From: Candidatus Didemnitutus sp.
Lineage (GTDB): Bacteria; Verrucomicrobiota; Verrucomicrobiia; Opitutales; Opitutaceae
Direction: 5' to 3'
DNA length: 64,000 nt
Assembly: GCA_019634575.1 (NCBI GenBank)
Contig: JAHCAY010000001.1
Coordinates: 3,224,001-3,288,000 of the forward strand
Within the stretch, counting starts at the first letter, position 1, and each line of letters begins with the position of its first letter. The notes under the pieces are model-generated. The model saw only the letters and a program-made list of their open reading frames with translations. It had not been told where the DNA came from and made no database searches. The translations under genes were made by a program, and so were the position numbers. This document shows positions 18,231 through 27,478 of the stretch, in pieces.

Positions 18231-18470
18231 TCAATGATGACCGCCGCAGTCGCAGTGTCCGCAATCGTGACTCCCGGCGTCGTGCGACGAATGATGTCCG
18301 CCGGAATCGCCGTGGGAATGATGGTGGCTGTCGCTGCCGGTATCGGGTGGGAGCAGGATGTCCGTGTCGCCGGAGCTCGGAGGTTGCCCTGGGGCACGGC
18401 GGCCGGACCGGGCGCTCATGAGCGAGTAGACGAGGAGCAGCAGAACGATGGTGCCGATCAGAAGGACCAT
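18231..18470 (-). CDS. Small membrane-anchored His/Cys-rich peptide
   Basis: 79 residues. Residues 1-18 are one hydrophobic helix (MVLLIGTIVLLLLVYSLM). A basic stop-transfer (SARSGRR) and Pro/Gly linker follow, then a C-terminal tail with eleven His and three Cys in clusters (SHHHSHGD, GGHHSSHD, HDCGHCDCGGHH). The composition predicts binding of soft or borderline divalent metals (Zn, Ni, Cu, Co). It matches no family that I recognise. The frame has a normal ATG and TGA and no competing gene on the other strand. It is reported as a real gene because the pattern of TM plus His tail is unlikely by chance. Confidence 0.65.
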   Translation of the reverse strand: MVLLIGTIVLLLLVYSLMSARSGRRAPGQPPSSGDTDILLPPDTGSDSHHHSHGDSGGHHSSHDAGSHDCGHCDCGGHH

Positions 18471-18536
18471 GGGGATGAGCGAAGAGAGGACGGTCCGCGC
18501 GCCTTGTCCAGCCTCGGCCGGCGAAACGGCGCCGGG

Positions 18537-18569
18537 AAAGAAAAAGCCCGCGACATCAGTCGCGGGCTT
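18537..18569 (-). terminator. Intrinsic terminator of the M13 peptidase gene
   Basis: On the minus strand a perfect 11-bp stem (18544-18554 with 18559-18569, loop ATCA) overlaps and is followed by TTTTTC. It lies 37 bp after the peptidase stop codon. This is the clearest minus-strand terminator in the window. Confidence 0.88.
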
Positions 18570-18606
18570 GAAACGGGTCGGGCGATGCGGGTCGGGCGTG
18601 GCGCGC

Positions 18607-20637
18607 TTACCAGATCTTGGTGCGCAGCTCGGGCTTCATCCACATCGGGTCGCCTTCCTTGATGCCGAAGGTGTCGTAGAACTCCTGCAAGTTCACGAGC
18701 GGACCGTAGGCGCGGAATTCGCCGGGCGAGTGCGGGTCGGCCTGGAGGTAGAACTTCATGCGCTCGTCGCGGGTCTTGGTCTTCCAGACCTGCGCCCACG
18801 AGAGGAAGAAGCGCTGCTCGGGCGTGAGGCCGTCGATGAGCTTGCGCTCCTTGCCGACGAGCGAGCGCTCGAGCGCCTCGTAGGCGATGGAGACGCCGGC
18901 GAGGTCGGCGATGTTTTCGCCGAGCGTGAGCTGGCCGTTGACCTTGAGGCCGGGGAGCGCCTCGTAGGCGCCGAACTGGTTCACGAGCTTGTCGGAGCGG
19001 GCCTTGAATTCCGTGGCGTCCTTCTCGGTCCACCAGTCCTTCAGGTTGCCGGAGGCGTCGTAGAGGCGGCCTTGGTCGTCGAAGCCGTGCGTGATTTCGT
19101 GGCCGATGACGGCGCAGATCGCGCCGAAGTTGACGGCGTCGTCCATCTCGGCGTCGAAATACGGCGGCTGCAAAATACCGGCGAGGAACACGAGCTGGTT
19201 GGCCGAGGGCTGGTTGTAGGCGTTGACCTGGTGCGGCGAGGCGAGGAACTCGTCGCGGTCGAACGGCTGGCCGAATTTAGCCAGCTGGCGCTTCACTTCA
19301 AAAAAGGAGGCGGCGCGGATGTTGCCGTAGAAGTCGTCGCGCGCGATCGAGAGACCGGAGTAGTCGCGCCACTTCGGCGGAGCGCCGACCATGATGCGAT
19401 ACGCGGCGAGTTTCTCGAGCGCCTTGGCCTTGGTGGCGTCGGTCATCCAGTCGAGCTTCTGGATGCGGTCGTGGAGGACATCCTTCATGATCGCGATCAT
19501 GCCGTCGAGGCGGGCCTTCACGGCGGGCGGGAAATATTTCGCGACGTAGAGTTCGGAGATGGCGTAGCCGATCTGACCGTCCATGCGCTTGGCGACGCGC
19601 TGCCAGCGCGGCTCCGGTTGCGGCGTGCCGTTGAGCGTCTGGCCGAAGAAGCGGAAGCTCTCGTCCTCGAAGGCCGACGACAGGAACGGCGCGGAATCCT
19701 TCAGCGCGTGGTAGCGGAGGTAGACCTTCCACTCGGCGAGGCGCGGCTCGAGCAGCGTGCCGAGCGTGGCGAAGAACTTCGGCTGCATGACGACGATCTC
19801 CTGCTCGCTGGCGGGGATCATCGCGAGCGACAGGTAGCGCTCGAGCGGGAAGCCCGGCATGGCGGCGTCGGCTTCGGCGCGGGTCATCTTGTTGTAGTTC
19901 GCGAGCGGGTTGCGCAGCTCGGTCTGGGATTTGGAGACCTCGGCGAGGGTTTTCTCGAGCGCGAAGACGGTGGCGGCGTCGGCCTTGGCGGATTCGGGCG
20001 TGGCGCCGGCGAGTTCGAACATCTTCGCCATGTGCACGACGAATTCGTCGCGGAACTTCGCATACTTCTCGTCGAAGTAGTAGTCGCGCGTCGGCAGGCT
20101 GAGACCGCCTTGGGCGAGGTAGAAGCAGATCTTCGAGTTGTCCTTGAAGTCGGCGTAGATCGCGGTGCCGAAGAGCGGCCCGCCGATGTGGTTCTGCGCG
20201 TCGGCGACGGCGACGATGAGGTCGTCGACCGTCTTGATCGCGGCGATCTGGTCGAGCGTGGGCTGGAGGGGTTTGAGGCCGGCGGCGTTGATCGCCTCGG
20301 TGTTCATCGCCGAGGCGTAGAAGTCGCCGACCTTTTGTTGGATGGAGCCGGGTGCGCCGGATTTGGCGGCGGCGTCCTCGAGGATGCTGCGGACGCGGGC
20401 CCAGTTGTTTTCGCCGAGCATGTCGCCGGAGCCCCAGCGGGCCTTGTCGGCGGGGATGGCGGTGCGGGTGCCCCAACCGCCCCAGGCGTATTTGGCGAAG
20501 TCGACGCCGGGCGACACGGAGCGGTCCATGTGCTCGACGGAGAATTTGAGGTCGGCGGCTGGCACGACGGCGGCGGACGCGGCGGAGGCGCCCAGCGTCG
20601 CGACCAGAGCGGCGAGGAGGAGGCGGGGTGTGTTCAT
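18607..20637 (-). CDS. M13-family (neprilysin/PepO-like) zinc metallopeptidase
   Basis: 676 residues from the ATG at 20637, which begins a signal peptide (LLLAALVATLGASAASA). The zinc site HEITH at 513-517 lies in AVIGHEITHGFDDQG, and the third ligand is the Glu of ENIADLAG near 573. NAYNQPSANQLVFLAGILQP is also a typical M13 block. The length and N-terminal domain (DRSVSPGVDFAKYAWGGW) are normal for the family. It probably acts in the periplasm or on the surface on peptides of limited size. The frame continues upstream to 21162 but that part is the antisense of the divergent kinase gene and is not coding. Confidence 0.95.
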   Translation of the reverse strand: MNTPRLLLAALVATLGASAASAAVVPAADLKFSVEHMDRSVSPGVDFAKYAWGGWGTRTAIPADKARWGSGDMLGENNWARVRSILEDAAAKSGAPGSIQQKVGDFYASAMNTEAINAAGLKPLQPTLDQIAAIKTVDDLIVAVADAQNHIGGPLFGTAIYADFKDNSKICFYLAQGGLSLPTRDYYFDEKYAKFRDEFVVHMAKMFELAGATPESAKADAATVFALEKTLAEVSKSQTELRNPLANYNKMTRAEADAAMPGFPLERYLSLAMIPASEQEIVVMQPKFFATLGTLLEPRLAEWKVYLRYHALKDSAPFLSSAFEDESFRFFGQTLNGTPQPEPRWQRVAKRMDGQIGYAISELYVAKYFPPAVKARLDGMIAIMKDVLHDRIQKLDWMTDATKAKALEKLAAYRIMVGAPPKWRDYSGLSIARDDFYGNIRAASFFEVKRQLAKFGQPFDRDEFLASPHQVNAYNQPSANQLVFLAGILQPPYFDAEMDDAVNFGAICAVIGHEITHGFDDQGRLYDASGNLKDWWTEKDATEFKARSDKLVNQFGAYEALPGLKVNGQLTLGENIADLAGVSIAYEALERSLVGKERKLIDGLTPEQRFFLSWAQVWKTKTRDERMKFYLQADPHSPGEFRAYGPLVNLQEFYDTFGIKEGDPMWMKPELRTKIW

Positions 20638-20750
20638 CGAGCGGCGACGTTGGCGGTCCGCCGGACGACCGGCAATGCCGCACTGACCAGCGGGGGAAGG
20701 CGTGCGACGAACGCGTCTTTTCGCGGGGCGGGCGGTGGGGAGGGGACCAG

Positions 20751-20768
20751 CTACGCAACTCTGCGTAG
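20751..20768. promoter_or_regulatory. Perfect inverted repeat CTACGCA-N4-TGCGTAG, candidate operator
   Basis: The 7-bp arms are at 20751-20757 and 20762-20768 with spacer ACTC. The repeat lies 57 bp before the hybrid kinase start (20826) and 113 bp from the divergent peptidase start. An almost identical element precedes the PQQ-propeller gene at 33166-33183 at a similar distance. The 18-bp dyad size suits a dimeric HTH regulator. Confidence 0.55.
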
Positions 20769-20825
20769 GCTGCGCCGGCACGCTCCGGTTGACCCGGCTG
20801 CTGCGCTTCCCTTGAGTGGAGGCCG

Positions 20826-23800
20826 ATGGCGTTGCCCCCGTTTTTTTCCCGCCTCCTCGCGATGGTCGGGTTCGTCGCCCTGTCTGCGGTCGCGGTCGCT
20901 GCGCCGCAGCCGGAGGAAGGATTGCCGCTGCTCCGCATCTACACGCGGACCGAATATCGGGCGCAGTCGGATTTCTGGTCGGGCTTTGCCCACGCGCGCA
21001 ATGGCCGCGTCTATTTCGGGAATCACCTCGGATTGCTGGAATTCGATGGGCGCTTCTGGCGGGCGCTCGTCTCGACGTTGGGCTATTGCCGGGCGATCGC
21101 CGAGGGACCGGCGGGCGAGATTTTCGCCGCCGACGACGATGCGCTGGGTTTCTTCCCGACACCGGACACGGGCGAGCCGCAGTGGACTTCGCTGACCGAG
21201 AAGGTGCCCGCGACGGTCCGCCCGCTGGGTCGGATTCGCAACATCGTCCGCTGGCGCGGTGCGATGTGGTTCGCGGCCGAGAGTGCGGTCTTGCGGTGGA
21301 ACGGCGAAAAAATCGACGTCTGGCCGGCCGCCGCTCCCGGGGCGGCGCGACTCTTCGCCGTCGGCGATCGATTGCTCCTGCAGCGCGTCGGCGAGGGCTT
21401 GGCAGAGTTCACCGGCCGCGCGTTCCAACCGCTCGCGCGCGATCCGCTGGTGGCGCGCGGCGAGATCATCCACGTCGCCCCGCGCGGGAAGGATTTGCTC
21501 CTCGTATCGGCCGGCGACGGGCTGCTGCGGCTCTCGGCGCAGGGTGCGCTGACGCCGTGGCTCGCCGAGCTGCCCGAGGACGTGCGCGGCGCCGCGTTCA
21601 CGGCGGCGATCACGCTGCGCGATGGAGCGCTGGCGTGCGCGACGCAGGCCGGAGTGCTCGCGATCTTCGCCGCCGATGGCGGATTGCTGGCGCTGCACAC
21701 CCGCGAGAGCGGTCTCCCGCATGCAGATATCCTCTCGTTGACCGAGGACCCTGCCGGCCAGCTCTGGATCGGCACCACGAATGGACCGACCAAACTCGAC
21801 TGGCGCGCGCGCGCGACGTGTTTCGACAGCCGCAGCGGCCTCGGCAGCACGCGGATTCGCGCGATCGCGCGCCACGACGGGACGTTTTATCTGCTCAACG
21901 GCGACGGCCTGCAACGCCTCGTGCCCGGCGCGCCGGGGCGGCCCGCGCACTTTGAAGTCGATCCGCGCGGCGCGACCATCGATCGGCCCACGTTGTTGCT
22001 CAGCCACGCGGAAGGCCTGCTCGTCGTCGCGCGCAATGGCCTGCATCTGCTCGGGGCGGACGGTGCACGGCAGCTGGCGGCTCCCGAGGGCGGCGCAGTG
22101 ACGGTCGTCGCGGCCACGCACGATCCGGCGCGGCTCTTCATCGGCACGGCGCACGGCATCCTCACCGGCCGTTTGCGCGGCGGCGTGTGGCAGGCCGAAG
22201 GTCCGCTCGAGGGCTTCGACGCCGAACTCGCCGACCTCGTCTACGATGCCGACGGCACGCTGTGGGCGAGCACGATCAGCAAGGGCGTCTACCGCCTCCG
22301 CGCCCACGAGGGACAATGGCTCCGGCCCGACATCCGCCAATTCACGGCGCAGGACGGACTGCCCGCGAACCACGGCGCGATCTACGCCTGGCACAGCTCG
22401 CTCGGGGCGCACTTCGACACTGCGCAAGGCATGTATCGCTACGACGCGACGCACGAGCGGATGGAGTTCGACCGCGCCCTCGTGGCGTTCGACGCGCGCA
22501 AGCTCGTGCTCAATCCCCTCGCGGCCGGCGGCGGCGGCGAGATTTGGACCAACGGCATCCTCACGACGCGCGACATTCCGTATCCGCTCGCGCGCCTCCG
22601 CGCCCGGCGCGATGGCGGCTTCGACCTGCAGCGCGCGCCAGTGAGTGTGCATGGATTTTTCGCGCCCGGCGGCGCCTACCGGATTTTCGCCGAACCGGAA
22701 ACCGGCATCGTCTGGGCCGCCGGCGAGCGCGGCTTGTTGCGCGTCGAGACCGCCGCCTACGAGACCGCGCGCGCCTTGCCGGCGCCGCAATTCACGGCCT
22801 TCACCGCTGAGGGCGCGACGAAGATCGTGCCGCTCGACGGGACGCCGCGCAAAGCCCCGCTTCTGCTCAACTTCTCGCGCGAGCAACTGACCGTCGCCTA
22901 CGCCTCGCGCACGTTCGCCGATCCCGCACTCGAGCGTTTCCAGGTGCGCCTGCTCGGCTTCAACCCCGAATGGTCTGCGCCGACGGAGAAGACGGAAACA
23001 GTCTACACCAACCTCGAGGGCGGCCCCTTCACTTTCCAGGTCCGCACGGTCGCGCCGGATGGCACGGTGAGCCCGCCCGTCGAGCTCACGCTGGTCGTGC
23101 TGCCGCCATGGGAGCGCACGCGGCTCGCCTACGCGCTCTACGCCGTCGCGCTCGTCGCCGGCATCGCCGCCTTCATCCGCTGGCGCCTCGCTGCGTCGCG
23201 GCGCGAGCAGGCGCGGCTCGAGCGCATCGTGCAGCAGCGCACGCGCGAACTCGCCGCGGCGCGCGACGAGGCCGAGGCCGCCAGCCGCGCGAAGAGCACC
23301 TTCCTCGCGCACATGAGTCACGAGCTGCGCACGCCCCTCAACGGCATCATCGGCTACGCTCAGGTGTTGCTCAAGGACGCCGCCATCGCCGGGCGCCAGC
23401 GCGAACGCGTGAACATCGTCCACGCGAGCGGCCTGCACCTGCTGCGCATGATCAACGAGGTGCTCGATTTCTCGAAGATCGAGGCGGGCAAGATCGAGCG
23501 GCACGACGCGCCGTTCCACTTCGGCCAGCTCTTGCGCGAGCTCGCCGTCGCGCACGAAGCCGCCGCGCACGCGCGCGGCCTGACCTTCGCGCTCGAGACG
23601 CCGTCCGACCTGCCGAGCCACGTGAGCGGCGATGCGCAGAAGCTCCGCCAGATCCTCGACAATCTGCTCTCCAACGCCGTGAAGTTCACGCCGCAGGGCC
23701 GCGTCACATTGCGGGTCGAGCGCCTCGAATCTTGTAGGGCGGGGTCTCCCGACCCCGCCGCAGCGCGCGCCGCCGTCGGAACGGCGGGGTCGGGAGACCC

Positions 23801-24710
23801 CGCCCTACATGCGCCGAGCTGGCGGTTCACTGTCGTCGACACCGGTGTCGGCCTCGGCCCGGAGGATCGCGCGCGGCTGTTTCAACCGTTCGAGCAGGCG
23901 CGCAGCGGACGTCCGGCGGAGCCCGGCACCGGCCTCGGCCTCGCCATCACGCTGCGCCTTGTGCAACTGCTCGGCGGCGAACTCCAACTTGAGAGCGAGC
24001 CCGGTCGCGGCAGCCAGTTTTCCTTTGTCCTCGCATTGCCCGCCGTCGCGACCCCCGAGACGGCCGCGCGTCCGGCGCAGCCCTTGACCGGTTACGCGGG
24101 ACCGCGCCGCCGCATCCTCGTGGTCGACGACAACGCGGTGAACCGCTCGCTCCTCTCCGACCTGCTCACGCCGCTCGGCTTCGTCGTCGCGGAATACGCC
24201 AGCGCCGAGGAAATGCTCGCGGCCGGACCGGGCGAGCTGCGCGGCGATCTGGCGTTCCTCGACGTGAAACTGCCGGGCATCGACGGCCTCGAACTCGCGC
24301 GTCGGCTGCGCACGCGGGGCGACTCGCGCGCGATGCCGATCGTGTTCACCTCGGCGTCGGTGCTCACTTTCGATCGCGCTGCCGCGGAGGCGATCGGTTG
24401 TCCGGATTTTCTGCCCAAGCCGTTCGCCGAGCCGCAGCTGAACGAGCTCCTGCTGCGCCTGCTGAAACTCGAGTGGCAACACGGCGCTGCACCCGTGCGC
24501 GAGTCGCCGTCCGCGGCGGCGTTGCCACGCGCACTGCTCGAGCAGCTGCTCGCGCTCGCCGACAGCGGCGACATCGCCGCGTTGCGCGCCGCACTGGCCG
24601 AGGCGCGGCGCACCCACGCGCACGATGTGACGCTCGGGCAGGTTGAAACGGCGGCGGCGTCCTACCAGCTTGAGCAGGTCCGCTCGCTGCTCCGCACCGC
24701 GCTCGCATGA
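20826..24710 (+). CDS. Hybrid sensor histidine kinase with propeller-type sensor and C-terminal receiver
   Basis: 1294 residues. A signal peptide is followed by a large periplasmic two-component-regulator-propeller region (to about 640, repeats like LWIGTTNGPTKLDW), a Y_Y_Y domain (about 690-770, FQVRLLGFNPEWS) and one TM helix (YALYAVALVAGIAAFI). HisKA carries H832 in MSHELRTPLNGIIG; the HATPase has DNLLSNAVKFTP, DTGVGLG and GTGLGLAI. A receiver near 1096-1215 has phosphoacceptor D near 1145 (FLDVKLPG). This layout is typical of polysaccharide-sensing hybrid kinases. Residues 970-995 are encoded by a REP-like inverted repeat inserted in frame between the N and G1 boxes. The gene overlaps the next regulator by ATGA. 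Confidence 0.93.
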   Translation: MALPPFFSRLLAMVGFVALSAVAVAAPQPEEGLPLLRIYTRTEYRAQSDFWSGFAHARNGRVYFGNHLGLLEFDGRFWRALVSTLGYCRAIAEGPAGEIFAADDDALGFFPTPDTGEPQWTSLTEKVPATVRPLGRIRNIVRWRGAMWFAAESAVLRWNGEKIDVWPAAAPGAARLFAVGDRLLLQRVGEGLAEFTGRAFQPLARDPLVARGEIIHVAPRGKDLLLVSAGDGLLRLSAQGALTPWLAELPEDVRGAAFTAAITLRDGALACATQAGVLAIFAADGGLLALHTRESGLPHADILSLTEDPAGQLWIGTTNGPTKLDWRARATCFDSRSGLGSTRIRAIARHDGTFYLLNGDGLQRLVPGAPGRPAHFEVDPRGATIDRPTLLLSHAEGLLVVARNGLHLLGADGARQLAAPEGGAVTVVAATHDPARLFIGTAHGILTGRLRGGVWQAEGPLEGFDAELADLVYDADGTLWASTISKGVYRLRAHEGQWLRPDIRQFTAQDGLPANHGAIYAWHSSLGAHFDTAQGMYRYDATHERMEFDRALVAFDARKLVLNPLAAGGGGEIWTNGILTTRDIPYPLARLRARRDGGFDLQRAPVSVHGFFAPGGAYRIFAEPETGIVWAAGERGLLRVETAAYETARALPAPQFTAFTAEGATKIVPLDGTPRKAPLLLNFSREQLTVAYASRTFADPALERFQVRLLGFNPEWSAPTEKTETVYTNLEGGPFTFQVRTVAPDGTVSPPVELTLVVLPPWERTRLAYALYAVALVAGIAAFIRWRLAASRREQARLERIVQQRTRELAAARDEAEAASRAKSTFLAHMSHELRTPLNGIIGYAQVLLKDAAIAGRQRERVNIVHASGLHLLRMINEVLDFSKIEAGKIERHDAPFHFGQLLRELAVAHEAAAHARGLTFALETPSDLPSHVSGDAQKLRQILDNLLSNAVKFTPQGRVTLRVERLESCRAGSPDPAAARAAVGTAGSGDPALHAPSWRFTVVDTGVGLGPEDRARLFQPFEQARSGRPAEPGTGLGLAITLRLVQLLGGELQLESEPGRGSQFSFVLALPAVATPETAARPAQPLTGYAGPRRRILVVDDNAVNRSLLSDLLTPLGFVVAEYASAEEMLAAGPGELRGDLAFLDVKLPGIDGLELARRLRTRGDSRAMPIVFTSASVLTFDRAAAEAIGCPDFLPKPFAEPQLNELLLRLLKLEWQHGAAPVRESPSAAALPRALLEQLLALADSGDIAALRAALAEARRTHAHDVTLGQVETAAASYQLEQVRSLLRTALA
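23733..23809. repeat. REP-type inverted pair inside the hybrid kinase gene
   Basis: Two 27-bp copies face each other (23733-23759 and 23783-23809). They are perfect reverse complements, separated by 23 bp. Each unit carries the GTAG tetranucleotide before a GGCGGGGTC...GACCCCGCC palindrome, the organisation of RAYT-associated REP sequences. The reading frame is open through the whole element. Confidence 0.85.
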
Positions 24711-25630
24711 AAAGCCCCACCGTCCTCGTCGTCGACGATACGCCCGCCAATGTCGGCGTCGTGCTCGAATCCCTTGGCAGCGCCGGTCTGCGCGTGCTCA
24801 TGGCCGAGAGCGGCGAGCGCGCGCTCGAATTGCTCGGACGGCAGGCGATCGATCTCGTGCTGCTCGACGTGATCATGCCCGGCCGCGATGGTTTCGCGAC
24901 GTTCGCCGAGATCCGGCGCCATGCGGAGTGGGCCGACATCCCGGTGCTGTTCATGACGGCGGTCGACGAGCCGGCGCAGAAAGTCCGCGCGCTCGATGCC
25001 GGCGCGGTCGACTACATTTCGAAACCGGTCCATCCGCCCGAGGTGCTCGCGCGCGTGCGCACGCATCTCGAGCTCCGCGCCGCGCGGCGCGAGCTCGAAC
25101 GGCAGAACGCGAAGCTCGAAGCGGAAATGGCCGTGCGTCTCGACGCGGAGGCGCAGCTCGCGCACTCGCTCGACCGTGCGGTGTTGATCGCGGACGCCGA
25201 CGGCCGCGTGGTATTCCAAACGCTCGCGGCGACGCACCTCCTGCACAAACACCTGCCGCAACCGCCGGCCGGGCGCTTGCCGGCGGAGTTGCGCGCGAGC
25301 GACCGCATCGTCGGGCCCGCGGGCACGCTGCTCGTGCAGCGTTTCAGCGGCGGCCACGGCGGCGAGCCGCTGCAGGTCGTGCATCTCGCGGAGGAATTCG
25401 CGCCGCCCGGTCCGGCGGCGCTCGTCGCGCTCGGGCTCACGCCGCGGCAAGCGGAGGTGCTTTACTGGATCGCGCAGGGCAAGACGAACGGCGAGACCGC
25501 CGTCATCCTCGGCACGAGTCCGCGCACGGTGGACAAGCACGTCGAGCAGCTGCTCGAGCGTCTCGGCGTGGAGAACCGCCTCGCCGCCGCCGCGCGTGCG
25601 AACGACGTGCTGCGCCCGACGGCGCGATAG
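24707..25630 (+). CDS. Response regulator, receiver plus LuxR-type HTH
   Basis: 307 residues. The receiver domain has DD at 10-11, phosphoacceptor Asp in LVLLDVIMPGRDG and the Lys of YISKPVHPPE. A central coiled linker (LRAARRELERQNAKLEAEMA) and a poorly conserved middle region follow. The C-terminal LuxR HTH is LGLTPRQAEVLYWIAQGKTN with TSPRTVDKHVEQLLERLGV. The start codon overlaps the kinase stop (ATGA), so kinase and regulator are a unit. The longer-than-usual middle region (about 130-240) may be a PAS-like remnant (LIADADGRVVFQT). The dyad at 20751 is a plausible self-regulatory site. Confidence 0.93.
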   Translation: MKSPTVLVVDDTPANVGVVLESLGSAGLRVLMAESGERALELLGRQAIDLVLLDVIMPGRDGFATFAEIRRHAEWADIPVLFMTAVDEPAQKVRALDAGAVDYISKPVHPPEVLARVRTHLELRAARRELERQNAKLEAEMAVRLDAEAQLAHSLDRAVLIADADGRVVFQTLAATHLLHKHLPQPPAGRLPAELRASDRIVGPAGTLLVQRFSGGHGGEPLQVVHLAEEFAPPGPAALVALGLTPRQAEVLYWIAQGKTNGETAVILGTSPRTVDKHVEQLLERLGVENRLAAAARANDVLRPTAR

Positions 25631-25677
25631 GTTGGTGTAACGCGGTGCTTTAACCGCAAATCCGCACTGCGAGAGAG

Positions 25678-25743
25678 AGGCGGGAGCTTCCCGCTCCCGA
25701 GTCGAAACACCTCGAACAACGAGAGCTGGAAGCTCCCGCTACT
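25678..25743. repeat. Intergenic REP-like inverted pair
   Basis: GCGGGAGCTTCC (from 25680) faces its complement GGAAGCTCCCGC (ending 25739), with further pairing of the inner GCTC/GAGC blocks. The right-hand copy, read on the minus strand, begins GTAGCGGGAGCTTCC and so carries the GTAG mark. It fills the gap between two convergent genes. Confidence 0.7.
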
Positions 25744-25773
25744 CTGGCTCCACGCCTCGCACCATCGCATCGT

Positions 25774-26769
25774 TTACCCGAGAATCGCTTCGATCTTCGC
25801 CAGTTCCTCGGCGCCCAGCGGCGGCTGGGCGAGCGCGCCGTGGAGGTCGTCGAGTTGCGAGACTTTGCTGGCGCCGATCAGCACGGTGGTGATTTCCGGG
25901 CGGCGGAAGAGCCACAGCACGGCGAGTTGCGCGAGTGTGGCGCCGCGGGCGGTGGCGACGTCGTTCAGCGCGCGGATTTTCGCGAGCACTTCCGGCGTGA
26001 TGCGCTCGGTGGGCAGGAACGGCGACACGCCGCGGCCGGCGCGCGAGTCGGCGGGAATGCCGTGGAGGTAGCGGTTCGTGAGCAGGCCTTGCGCGAGCGG
26101 CGAGAACGGGATGCAGCCCGCGCCGACGTCGTTGAGCGCAGGCAACAGCTCCGGCTCCACCCAGCGGTTGAACATGTTGTAGACCGGTTGGTGGATGAGC
26201 AGCGGGACGCCGAGGGATTTCAGAATTGCGGCGGCTTCGCGCGTGCGCTTCGCGTCGTAGTTGGAAATGCCAGCGTAGAGCGCGCGGCCGCTGCGCACGG
26301 CGTCGGCGAGCGCGGTCATCGTTTCCTCGAGCGGCGTGTCGTAGTCGGGCCGGTGCGAGTAGAAGATGTCGACGTAGGCGAGGCCCATGCGGCGGAGGCT
26401 CTGGTCGAGCGAGGCGAGGAGGTATTTGCGCGAGCCCCATTCGCCGTAGGGGCCGGGCCACATGAGGTAGCCGGCCTTGGTGGAGACGATCAGCTCGTCG
26501 CGGTGCGCGGCGAAGTCCTCGCGGAGCAACTTGCCGAAATTCTCCTCCGCGCTGCCGGGCGGCGGGCCGTAGTTGTTGGCGAGGTCGAAATGCGTGCAGC
26601 CGAGGTCGAAGGCGCGGCGCAGGAGCGCGCGCTGGTTCTCGAGCGCGTCGACGTGGCCGAAGTTGTGCCAGAGGCCGAGCGAGAGGCGCGGAAGCTTCAG
26701 GCCGGAGCGGCCGCAACGCGCGTAGCGGCCGGCTTCGTAGCGATTCGGGGCAGGGGTGTAGGACGACAT
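25774..26769 (-). CDS. Aldo/keto reductase, YghZ/L-glyceraldehyde-3-phosphate reductase type
   Basis: 331 residues. The AKR (beta/alpha)8 marks are present: FDLGCTHFDLANNYGPPPG (catalytic Asp and Tyr), STKAGYLMWPGPYGEWGSRK (catalytic Lys), FYSHRPDYDTPLEETM (catalytic His) and the NADPH-binding block TTVLIGASKVSQLDD. The start motif YARCGRSGLKLPRLSLGLW and the WPGPYG segment are typical of the YghZ branch, which reduces reactive aldehydes such as methylglyoxal and L-glyceraldehyde-3-phosphate with NADPH. It is convergent with the response regulator and divergent from the GNAT gene. Confidence 0.93.
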   Translation of the reverse strand: MSSYTPAPNRYEAGRYARCGRSGLKLPRLSLGLWHNFGHVDALENQRALLRRAFDLGCTHFDLANNYGPPPGSAEENFGKLLREDFAAHRDELIVSTKAGYLMWPGPYGEWGSRKYLLASLDQSLRRMGLAYVDIFYSHRPDYDTPLEETMTALADAVRSGRALYAGISNYDAKRTREAAAILKSLGVPLLIHQPVYNMFNRWVEPELLPALNDVGAGCIPFSPLAQGLLTNRYLHGIPADSRAGRGVSPFLPTERITPEVLAKIRALNDVATARGATLAQLAVLWLFRRPEITTVLIGASKVSQLDDLHGALAQPPLGAEELAKIEAILG

Positions 26770-26902
26770 CGGGGCGAAACGTGCGCGAACCCGGCGCGCG
26801 GCTCAACGGGATTTCGCCAGATGACGCTTGGATGGCGCGAGCCGGCGCGGACCGCGCGGAGAATCGACTCGCGCGGGCGCGACGGGATTTCAGATTCGCC
26901 GC

Positions 26903-27442
26903 ATGGAACCGTTGCCGCCTGCGTTCACCCTGCGCCAATGGCGTGACGACGATCTCGATGCGTTCGCCGAGATGAACGCGGATCCGGAAGTGATGCGGCA
27001 CATGCCGGCCGTGCTGACGCGCGACGAGGCCGCGGCGACGCTGGCGCGCGTGCGCGACGGCATCGCGGAACGCGGCTGGGGTTTGTGGGCGGTGGAAGTC
27101 GGCGGCGAACTGGCCGGTTGGACCGGACTGAATCCGCCGCCGTGGACGGCGCACTTCACGCCGTGCGTGGAGGTCGGCTGGCGGCTGCGGCGCAAATTCT
27201 GGGGGCGCGGCCTCGCGACCGCGGCGGCGCGCGAGGCGGTGCGCTACGGCTTCGAAACGCTGCAGCTCGACGAGATCGTGTCGTTCACGGTGCTCGCGAA
27301 CGAGCGGTCGTGGCGCGTGATGGAGCGACTGGGTTTCGCGCGCGATTTGGCGGGGGACTTCGATCATCCGCGTCTGCCCGAGGGGCATCCATTGCGGCGG
27401 CACATCCTCTATCGGAAGAAAAATCCGGCGCGACGGACATAG
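26903..27442 (+). CDS. GNAT-family N-acetyltransferase (RimJ/RimL type)
   Basis: 179 residues from the ATG at 26903 (MEPLPPAFTLRQWRDDDLD); the frame is open earlier but unlike a protein. The acetyl-CoA loop is LRRKFWGRGLATAAAREAV, followed by LDEIVSFTVLANERSWRVM and LGF. This is the RimJ/RimL-like (Acetyltransf_3) subgroup, whose members acetylate protein N-termini, ribosomal proteins or small amines. The substrate is unknown. The gene stands alone between a divergent aldo/keto reductase and DoxX. Confidence 0.88.
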   Translation: MEPLPPAFTLRQWRDDDLDAFAEMNADPEVMRHMPAVLTRDEAAATLARVRDGIAERGWGLWAVEVGGELAGWTGLNPPPWTAHFTPCVEVGWRLRRKFWGRGLATAAAREAVRYGFETLQLDEIVSFTVLANERSWRVMERLGFARDLAGDFDHPRLPEGHPLRRHILYRKKNPARRT

Positions 27443-27478
27443 CGTGCGGCGTCCGCGGATGAACCACGCAGCCTGGTA

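Noticed and set aside
20638..21162. N-terminal extension of the M13 peptidase frame
   Set aside because: The extra residues are Arg/Pro-rich and antisense to the divergent kinase; the signal peptide begins at 20637.
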